From: Chloroflexota bacterium
GTDB taxonomy: Bacteria; Chloroflexota; Dehalococcoidia; UBA2247; RBG-13-53-26
Length of the DNA: 45,146 bases
Assembly: GCA_026389585.1 (NCBI GenBank)
Contig: JAPLHP010000083.1
Coordinates: forward strand, 1-45,146
Direction: 5' to 3'
A program made the translations under genes and the position numbers. Positions 39,570 to 45,146 of the stretch are shown piece by piece. The notes under the pieces were generated by a model that did not search any database, was not told where the DNA came from, and worked only from the letters and a program-made list of their open reading frames with translations. The first letter of the stretch is position 1. Every line of letters begins with the position of its first letter.

Positions 39570-41699
39570 CTAGAATCCTTTCCCTCGCTTGAATATTCGA
39601 TCTATTTCCTCAATTGCATCCAATACCTCGGGCATCTGGGAAAGTACTTCAAGGCTGTAACGTGCTTTCCGCCGCCAGTTAGGGTGTTCCTCCTGGATAC
39701 CAGGGATATTCTGAGGCTCTGTCTCCAACCACAGATCCTCCAAGTTGACCAATAAAATCCTGGCATGGCTGCTAGCCAGGAACGCCAAGCAAGCTTTAAG
39801 GACGGAATGTGTATCCCATGAATTGCCCTTGAGCCATCCGTTGCGCTGCAGAAAGTTCACCAGGGCTTGTTTGAGATTCTGTCGAGATCCGCGCTCGACG
39901 TGGGCACCTGTAGTGTCCAAGATCTTCATCGCCAGCCGGTCTTCAATGTCCAAGCCCTGCCAAAAGGCCGAGAATGGGGGCATATCATGCGTGTTAAGGC
40001 TCGCTACGGCATTGGTGGGAATCTCCCGAAGCGTCCCGTTGGAGTCAGGTGTGATTTCGTACTGTGTAACATACATGCATTGTATGTTATGCCTCGTCAT
40101 GGCCTCATTGACATATGGCGGCACGGTTCCTAGGTTCTCACCCACCAGCAGACATTTATGTCTGTGGGACTCGAGGCTTAAGATAGCGTATAGCTCATCG
40201 GCAGCATATCGAACATAGACCCCTTTGCTGGGCTCCATTCCTTCGGGAATCCAAAAGAGACGATGTAGACACATCACATGGTCGATTCGGAGAATGCTTG
40301 CATATTCCAGTTGGTGATTTAGACAAGCAATAAAGTATCGGTGTTCTTGCTCCCTGATCTTTTCAGGATGGAGAGGAGTGAAACCCCAGTCCTGCCCACC
40401 ACTGAACAAGGTATCCGGAGGTGCTCCTACAGATACACCCATGGTAAATAGGCTGTGTTCACGCCACATATCGTAGCCATCGGGATTGACACCAAGAGGA
40501 AAATCAAGATAGAGTCCCGAGCCTTTCTCGCGAGCTTTTTCGGAGAGAGTTTCCAACTGCTGGTGAGCCACCCACTGCACATAGGCATGATACCGTTTAG
40601 TATCCTCACTGTAATCCCCCTCCTTCAAGATACCTGCACACAGCCGCTGCGGCCATTCTGGCCAGGGAACACTCCGCCGTTCGCAGGTAGCCCGGAAACG
40701 AGCATAGTCCTCAACCCGATGATTTGTCTCCATAAAATGACGGAAGGCTGCAAGGTGATCAGCTGGTTTTGTGAAGAAGCACTTTGCTAATTCTTCAAGC
40801 AGCCGGCGTTTTAACGCCATTTGATGCCGATAATCAACCAGAGGTAGAGATTGTAACTTTTCAACTGCTTCCTTAACTTCACCTGACTCGATCATGGCTC
40901 GTGCAGCAGCACAATTTTTCAGCTCAGTAACCTTGGTCACGTCAATATAGAACTCATTCCAGAAGAGGCGACTTACAGGAGCATAGGGACTTGGATCAAA
41001 TGACTCATCTAAGAAAGAGGCTAGAAATGGAAGGGTCGCCACCACACTACCACCTTGACCGGTAAGCCATGTGATGAGGTCTTCAAGATCAGAGAAATCG
41101 CCGCTTCCCCAGCTACGCCGCGAATGTAGCGCATATAATGGAAGGAACACCCCCCAGACCCTGCTCACTGAACTTTCAGGAGACAGATACGCCTTGACCG
41201 GAGCACAGATAATCATAGCCTCAGAAAGCCTTCCCGATGACTCCACTATAAGCCGGTGATATCCCCATGGTAATCTGCCAGGTATGGGCAGTTTCTTGGC
41301 TACATAGCGCGCACCCTCTACTTCAACTGTTTGCGTCGTGGGCAGTCCAGAGATGTCGCAAGCCCAACCTCGCGCCTCTCCATTCTCAAGTTCCATGTGG
41401 CACATTGCAGAACCAACAGCCTGATCTACCAGCAGACGCAGCTCAACTTCAGCAGAGTCTCCATCCCATACCACAACCACTGGCTCCAAACACCGTCTCC
41501 ATACGGCCTGCCGGTGCTCGATGAGCGCAGCAGAGACATCGCCAAAGGTCTCAACTGGAGCACCCAGAGCTCGGAGCACTAATAAAAGAGACTCGGGGGA
41601 TGCTTCCTGCCTGCGCTGGGTAATATCATAATATGCCGTTTCAATACCATAGGCATGAGCCAGTTCCTGAAGCTGTGGCATATTGTAAAAGTCACTCAT
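39570..41699 (-). CDS. malQ: 4-alpha-glucanotransferase
   Basis: A 709-residue GH77 enzyme moving maltodextrin segments between glucans, part of glycogen or maltodextrin metabolism. An N-terminal beta-rich domain (about 1-180) precedes the barrel, as in the long MalQ form. Catalytic region motifs: ASILRIDHVMCLHRLFWIPE (nucleophile Asp), LLVGENLGTVPPYVNEAM (acid/base Glu) and SLNTHDMPPFSAFWQGLD (transition-state Asp). SD-like GAGAGGAT precedes the ATG. A small membrane protein gene on the same strand lies 130 bases upstream. No other glycogen genes are in the window. Confidence 0.94.
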   Translation of the reverse strand: MSDFYNMPQLQELAHAYGIETAYYDITQRRQEASPESLLLVLRALGAPVETFGDVSAALIEHRQAVWRRCLEPVVVVWDGDSAEVELRLLVDQAVGSAMCHMELENGEARGWACDISGLPTTQTVEVEGARYVAKKLPIPGRLPWGYHRLIVESSGRLSEAMIICAPVKAYLSPESSVSRVWGVFLPLYALHSRRSWGSGDFSDLEDLITWLTGQGGSVVATLPFLASFLDESFDPSPYAPVSRLFWNEFYIDVTKVTELKNCAAARAMIESGEVKEAVEKLQSLPLVDYRHQMALKRRLLEELAKCFFTKPADHLAAFRHFMETNHRVEDYARFRATCERRSVPWPEWPQRLCAGILKEGDYSEDTKRYHAYVQWVAHQQLETLSEKAREKGSGLYLDFPLGVNPDGYDMWREHSLFTMGVSVGAPPDTLFSGGQDWGFTPLHPEKIREQEHRYFIACLNHQLEYASILRIDHVMCLHRLFWIPEGMEPSKGVYVRYAADELYAILSLESHRHKCLLVGENLGTVPPYVNEAMTRHNIQCMYVTQYEITPDSNGTLREIPTNAVASLNTHDMPPFSAFWQGLDIEDRLAMKILDTTGAHVERGSRQNLKQALVNFLQRNGWLKGNSWDTHSVLKACLAFLASSHARILLVNLEDLWLETEPQNIPGIQEEHPNWRRKARYSLEVLSQMPEVLDAIEEIDRIFKRGKGF

Positions 41700-41829
41700 T
41701 ATCTATCCTCTCAGCAACAGCGAGATGACTAAAACAGACAGTTACTCTCAGGGATTCTCAAACCCGGCAGGACTCAGTCGAACCGGAGGAGGACTAATAA
41801 ACACAGAGAAGATCCACACTCCGGCATTT

Positions 41830-41979
41830 CTATCTAAGAAAGGCCAACCACACCAATATGATAATGAGGGCCACAAAAACAAAGGACTCAATCAACAAGA
41901 AGAGGATCAGTGTTTTCAAGGGATGGGTGCGCCCCCAAGCTATGAGAGACTTCCCTTTGTCGATTAGCATCCTAAACAT
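41830..41979 (-). CDS. Small single-span membrane protein (49 residues)
   Basis: A short frame from ATG 41979 to TAG at 41830. It starts MFRMLIDKGKSLIAWGRTHP, basic and amphipathic, then a hydrophobic helix of about 25 residues ending VWLAFLR. One transmembrane segment with positive residues on the N-terminal side would put the N-terminus in the cytoplasm. No strong ribosome-binding site precedes either ATG (41979 or 41970). The clean amphipathic-plus-hydrophobic pattern and the stop right after the helix argue for a real gene, below the usual size cut-off. It lies between malQ and the divergent acyl-CoA operon. Function unknown. Confidence 0.5.
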   Translation of the reverse strand: MFRMLIDKGKSLIAWGRTHPLKTLILFLLIESFVFVALIIILVWLAFLR

Positions 41980-42095
41980 GAATATATCTTGCTATTCCAG
42001 CAGTGGCTCCTACACCCAAATCGACTACCGCCCTATTTTAAGCCTTGGTTGCTTTAACAAGCAATGTCCTGTCACCGCCCTTACCCTCTCCATAT

Positions 42096-42125
42096 TTGCC
42101 TTCCAAGACCTATCAGTGCTAGAAT
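42096..42125 (+). promoter_or_regulatory. Promoter of the acyl-CoA operon
   Basis: TTGCCT (42096-42101), 18-base spacer, TAGAAT (42120-42125) preceded by TGC: an extended -10 like those at 25800 and 31329. The transcript would start about 15 bases before the apparent start codon at 42147, just ahead of AGGAGG (42135-42140). Confidence 0.5.
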
Positions 42126-42146
42126 TCTTGCACCAGGAGGTGCGCC

Positions 42147-42539
42147 ACGGCAACACTACCTGAAGAAGCCAAGAGAATCATTGCGGCTGTCCAACCAGTC
42201 TTCGTAGCCACTGCAAGCAAGCACGGCAAACCAAATGTCTCCCCAAAAGGTTCCTTCAAAGTACTAGATGATGAGCATGTTGCCTTTGCAGAGATAGCAT
42301 CGCCCAATACTATTGCCAACATCAAGGAAAACCCACAGGTCGCTGTATTGGTTTTCGATCCAGCTACTTGGGGAGGATGCCGACTTCGGGGGAAAGCAGA
42401 GATTCTAGAATCTGGTGACTTGGTCGAGTCTTTCAAGTCTCAGTTTGCTCCAATGAAGATGAAGGTTCGCAGTGTCGTCAAGATAACAGTTGAAGAGGTA
42501 GTGATTATGCCTCCGATGAAAGCGGGGTCAAAGGGATAA
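42147..42539 (+). CDS. Pyridoxamine 5'-phosphate oxidase-like flavin split-barrel protein with apparent ACG start
   Basis: A 130-residue protein of the PNPOx-like split-barrel superfamily, probably binding FMN or F420. Signature pieces are VFVATASKHGKPNVSPKGSF, SPNTIANIKENPQVAVLVFD and GCRLRGKAEILESGDL. Similarity to the family begins right at ATLPEEAKRI, but the codon there is ACG (42147), six bases after a perfect AGGAGG; no in-frame ATG, GTG or TTG exists at that position, and the next in-frame ATG would remove most of the protein. Either ACG is used as a rare start, or an ATG has mutated. The stop overlaps the next ATG by one base (TAATG), so the frame is still part of the operon. Confidence 0.75.
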   Translation, partial: TATLPEEAKRIIAAVQPVFVATASKHGKPNVSPKGSFKVLDDEHVAFAEIASPNTIANIKENPQVAVLVFDPATWGGCRLRGKAEILESGDLVESFKSQFAPMKMKVRSVVKITVEEVVIMPPMKAGSKG

Positions 42540-43720
42540 TGGATTTCCGATTCTCTGAACAGGAAGAAAAGCTTAGAAAAGAAGTCCGGGAATTCTGCGA
42601 GAAAGAGCCACCGGAAAGTTTTCCATGTGAAATTGAGGACGAGGGTTACAGTTTTGGTGGCTGGTCCCGTGCCTTTACGCAGAGGCTAGGGCAAAAAGGT
42701 TGGTTATCAATAGCCTGGCCCAAAGAGTACGGCGGAATGGGCGGGACTGTCATGGAGCGCTTCGTCGCTGCTGAAGAACTGGCCTACCACAGAGCACCAC
42801 AATACGGGCATTTGTTTGGAGATGCTGCAGCTGCAGGAGTTCTGCGCTACGGCACCGATGAGCAGAAGAAAGAGTTCCTCCCCAAGATGGCAAAGGCCGA
42901 GATACTCTTCTCCACAGGGTTGAGCGAACCGGGGGCAGGCTCTGACCTGCTGAACACAGCAACTCGAGCAGTAAAGAACGGAGACGACTATATTATCAAT
43001 GGGCAGAAGATCTGGCCTACTGGGGCACACCTGGCAGAGTGGTGCTTACTGTTAGCCAGGACAGACCCTGAGGCTCCGAAATCCAAGGGACTGAGTACAT
43101 TTCTGGTGGATGTAAGACTTCCTGGTGTAACAGTAAACCCGATTATCGATATGGCTGGCGCCAAGTCTTTCAATGAGATATTTCTTGAGGATGTTCGTGT
43201 TCATAAGAAGTATCTCCTAGGGCAAGAGAATCGCGGACTCCCTCTCGTTTTTGAAGCCCTGGAGGGAGACAGATTCTGGGGGAGATGCCTGAGGCACGCA
43301 GGGAGCAAGAAAGACCTGGAAGAGCTCGTCGAATATGTCAATGATGCAAGATACGATGGCCACAGATTGAAAGACAATCAGGTGATCCGGGATACACTGG
43401 CTGAACTAGCTATTGAACTTGAAGTGAGCCGCATGATCAACTACAAGGCAGCCTGGCTGCTGAACAAAGGGACCAGCATCAGTTCGGAGTCCTCGGTGGT
43501 CAAAGTCTTCGCCGATGAACTGGGACAGCGCCTGGCCCACGTCGCGTTGCAAATCCTGGGCCCGGAGGTACAGCTTGGCGAAGACTCTAAATGGACCAAA
43601 CTGAGAAAGAGATTCACCTTCCTCTACAAGTTCAACAGAGGTCTGAGCCTCGCCGGAGGCACTTCAGAAATCCAAAGGATGACGATAGCCACCAGAGGCT
43701 TGCGCCTGCCGAGAGGCTAG
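42539..43720 (+). CDS. Acyl-CoA dehydrogenase family protein (first of a pair)
   Basis: A 393-residue acyl-CoA dehydrogenase: N-terminal MDFRFSEQEEKLRKEVREFC, WPKEYGGMGGTVMERFVAAE, the FAD-contact FSTGLSEPGAGSDL and the C-terminal LAGGTSEIQRMTIATRGLRL. The last is aligned with IYEGTSEIQR of canonical enzymes, so the usual catalytic Glu is Gly; another residue such as the Glu in EALEGDRFW may serve, as in isovaleryl-type or steroid FadE enzymes. It starts on the stop of the split-barrel gene and is 18 bases from a second acyl-CoA dehydrogenase, a pattern seen for alpha2beta2 enzymes. Confidence 0.9.
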   Translation: MDFRFSEQEEKLRKEVREFCEKEPPESFPCEIEDEGYSFGGWSRAFTQRLGQKGWLSIAWPKEYGGMGGTVMERFVAAEELAYHRAPQYGHLFGDAAAAGVLRYGTDEQKKEFLPKMAKAEILFSTGLSEPGAGSDLLNTATRAVKNGDDYIINGQKIWPTGAHLAEWCLLLARTDPEAPKSKGLSTFLVDVRLPGVTVNPIIDMAGAKSFNEIFLEDVRVHKKYLLGQENRGLPLVFEALEGDRFWGRCLRHAGSKKDLEELVEYVNDARYDGHRLKDNQVIRDTLAELAIELEVSRMINYKAAWLLNKGTSISSESSVVKVFADELGQRLAHVALQILGPEVQLGEDSKWTKLRKRFTFLYKFNRGLSLAGGTSEIQRMTIATRGLRLPRG

Positions 43721-43738
43721 AGGGAAGAGGATAGAAAG

Positions 43739-44866
43739 ATGGACTTTACCTTCACCGAAGAACAAGAAATGCTGCGCAAGATGGCTCGTGATTTCCTGGC
43801 CGCGGAATGCCCCAGGGATACGGTCAGGAAGCTGATAAAGGACGAGAAGGGATTCACCCCGGAGCTGTGGGCCAAGATGACTGAACTGGGCTGGCCGGGC
43901 CTGATCATTCCGGAGCAGTACGGAGGCGTGGGCGGCAGCTTCATGGACATTGTGGCCCTGGTGGAGGAAATGGGAAGAGGCGCTCTCGTGGGGCCGTTCT
44001 TCTCATCACTAGTGGGCACTCTGGCCGTTTTGGGAATGGCGAGTGACCAGCAGAAGGCTGACTTGCTCCCCAAGATAGCCTCGGGCAAACTGGTTCTCAC
44101 CACGGCTTTCAGCGAGCCGGGCGTGGGCTATGAACTCGACGCCATTCAATGCCAAGCCACCGCAGCGGGAGACGACTGGGTCATCAACGGTACCAAACTC
44201 TTCGTGGAAAACGCTCATCTGGCCGACCTTATACTGGTGGCCGCCAAGACCAAGCATGCCACCAAGCAGGAAGGACTCGATCTGTTTCTGGTGGATGCCA
44301 GGAGTCCCAACGTGACATGCTCCACGATCGAGACCATTTCCGGAGACAAGCAGTCGAAGGTGATCATCAAGGGACTCAAACTTTCCGAGGCCAAGAGGCT
44401 GGGAGAGGCTCACCGCGGCAAAGAGCGCATCACCAGGCTGCTGGAGATGGCCACTGTGCTCAAATGCGCCGAGATGGAGGGCGGAGCCCAGCAGGTACTG
44501 GACATGACGGTTACTTATCTCAAGGAGAGGGTCCAGTTTGACAAGCCTATCGGCACTTTGGCGCCACTCCAACACCATGCCGCCAACATGGCCGTTGACC
44601 TTGAAGGGATGAAGTACATCACCTATCTGGTGGCCTGGAAGGTCAATGAGAATCTGCCTTTTGCCAAAGACGTCGGCATGGCCAAGTCCTGGTGCAGTGA
44701 TGCCTACCGACGAATCTGCGACCTGGCCCATCAATGCCACGGAGCCATCGGCTTCTGCGAGGACCATGACTTGCCGTTGTACTCCAAGCGATCCAAAGTG
44801 TCCGAGTTCGCCTTCGGAGACGGTCAATACCAGAGACGCTTCGTGGCAAAGGAGATAGGGCTCTAG
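43739..44866 (+). CDS. Acyl-CoA dehydrogenase family protein (second of a pair)
   Basis: A 375-residue relative of the preceding gene: MDFTFTEEQEMLRKMARDFL, LIIPEQYGGVGGSFMDIVAL, TTAFSEPGVGYELDAIQ, and RVQFDKPIGTLAPLQHHAAN. The C-terminus reads FAFGDGQYQRRFVAKEIGL, so the canonical Glu is missing here too. Partner-type subunits in heteromeric steroid acyl-CoA dehydrogenases similarly split catalytic and FAD-binding roles. A good GGAAGAGGA site lies ahead of the ATG. It looks somewhat richer in G+C than the genes to the left. Most likely acts with the first dehydrogenase on a bulky or branched acyl-CoA. Confidence 0.88.
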   Translation: MDFTFTEEQEMLRKMARDFLAAECPRDTVRKLIKDEKGFTPELWAKMTELGWPGLIIPEQYGGVGGSFMDIVALVEEMGRGALVGPFFSSLVGTLAVLGMASDQQKADLLPKIASGKLVLTTAFSEPGVGYELDAIQCQATAAGDDWVINGTKLFVENAHLADLILVAAKTKHATKQEGLDLFLVDARSPNVTCSTIETISGDKQSKVIIKGLKLSEAKRLGEAHRGKERITRLLEMATVLKCAEMEGGAQQVLDMTVTYLKERVQFDKPIGTLAPLQHHAANMAVDLEGMKYITYLVAWKVNENLPFAKDVGMAKSWCSDAYRRICDLAHQCHGAIGFCEDHDLPLYSKRSKVSEFAFGDGQYQRRFVAKEIGL

Positions 44867-44939
44867 CCAATGCACCATCACCACGTCCGTTTCCAAAGTT
44901 GATAAAGGGAAGCAACAAACTCAGAAAGGAGAGCAAAAT

Positions 44940-45146
44940 ATGGCTAAGAAGCAAGTCCCGATAATAGAGGGCTTATTCACCTGGCCCGCTGACAAGCCCC
45001 AGCTACTGGCGAGCAAGTGCAAGAAGTGCGGTGCGTACTTCTTCCCGACAGTCCCATTCTGCGGAAATCCTGACTGCGCCAAGGACAAGGCCAACATGGA
45101 GGTCGTGCCTCTGAGCAACAAAGGCACAATGTACACCTATACTATT
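44940..45146 (+). CDS. DUF35 Zn-ribbon/OB-fold protein, cut by window edge
   Basis: ATG 44940 follows AAAGGAGAG by six bases and the frame is open to the end (69 codons seen). Cys27, Cys30, Cys41 and Cys46 form a rubredoxin-like zinc ribbon (KCKKCGAYFFPTVPFCGNPD, then C46), after which the OB-fold begins (GTMYTYTI). DUF35 proteins act with thiolase-like (SCP2) enzymes or acyl-CoA hydratases, channelling acyl-CoA, as ChsH2/Ltp2 do in steroid degradation. Its place after two acyl-CoA dehydrogenases predicts a thiolase gene just outside the window. Confidence 0.85.
   Translation, partial: MAKKQVPIIEGLFTWPADKPQLLASKCKKCGAYFFPTVPFCGNPDCAKDKANMEVVPLSNKGTMYTYTI

Noticed and set aside
41755-41800. 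tRNA T-arm-like sequence (GGTTCGACTGAGTCC on the minus strand)
   Set aside because: No acceptor, D or anticodon arm can be drawn around it.
41725-41967. 80-codon plus-strand frame upstream of the acyl-CoA operon
   Set aside because: Low-complexity hydrophilic product, antisense to the small membrane protein, no ribosome-binding site or family match.
44009-44896. 295-codon minus-strand frame opposite the second acyl-CoA dehydrogenase
   Set aside because: It is antisense to a gene with clear family motifs, has no recognisable domain, and arises from high G+C at third positions.

Overview
The window looks like a chromosomal segment from a strictly anaerobic bacterium. It has pyruvate:ferredoxin oxidoreductase, many 4Fe-4S proteins, a CCG-domain electron carrier, a split methylmalonyl-CoA mutase and a 2-hydroxyacyl-CoA dehydratase activator. 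The gene mix (archaeal-style GlmU, split mutase, several acyl-CoA dehydrogenases, a free-standing PAC2 protein) would suit an uncultured Chloroflexota/Dehalococcoidia-like or desulfobacterial lineage. That placement is inference; no rRNA or marker gene in the window settles it.

Layout. 1-3283 is an accessory and decaying zone: a type I CRISPR cas5 with an adjoining large-subunit candidate that runs off the left edge, a stub of cas3, a GNAT acetyltransferase, and fragments of an ISAzo13-type transposase and of a lipoprotein-like gene. 3284-7728 (minus) is a UDP-GlcNAc block: glmS, a GlmU-like bifunctional enzyme and a GlmM-like mutase. 7812-19227 (minus) is one long, nearly gapless cluster: methylmalonyl-CoA mutase large and B12 subunits, epimerase, succinyl-CoA synthetase, a CCG-domain protein, a LutB-like protein, fumarate reductase/succinate dehydrogenase FeS and flavoprotein subunits, a dicluster ferredoxin, an acyl-CoA dehydrogenase and a fumarase beta subunit. 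Together they connect methylmalonyl-CoA, succinyl-CoA, succinate, fumarate and malate (propionate oxidation or formation), with soluble electron carriers and no membrane anchor in sight. A tRNA-Pro with a strong promoter sits just upstream.

19501-25520 (plus) is a seven-gene operon joining pyruvate:ferredoxin oxidoreductase (porCDAB) to NuoE/NuoF/HoxU-like NADH-oxidoreductase subunits, which would pass electrons between pyruvate/ferredoxin and NAD(H). A tRNA-Arg faces it. 25912-27575 holds prephenate dehydratase and a methyltransferase. 27600-31121 (minus) is a four-gene cluster (GT4 glycosyltransferase, methyltransferase, alpha/alpha-toroid protein, TylF-like methyltransferase), probably for a methylated surface glycan or small glycoside. 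31384-35541 is a 1385-residue fused dehydratase activator/HgdB-like protein. 35604-38405 (minus) is a housekeeping group: PAC2, NAD kinase, GNAT and Nudix. Then come an SDR dehydrogenase, 4-alpha-glucanotransferase and a tiny membrane protein. 42147-45146 (plus) starts an acyl-CoA degradation operon: a flavin-type split-barrel protein with an apparent ACG start, two acyl-CoA dehydrogenases lacking the usual glutamate, and a DUF35 protein cut by the right edge.

Several promoters share an extended -10 (TGnTATAAT-like) with an 18-base spacer. No CRISPR array, rRNA or complete insertion sequence was seen.
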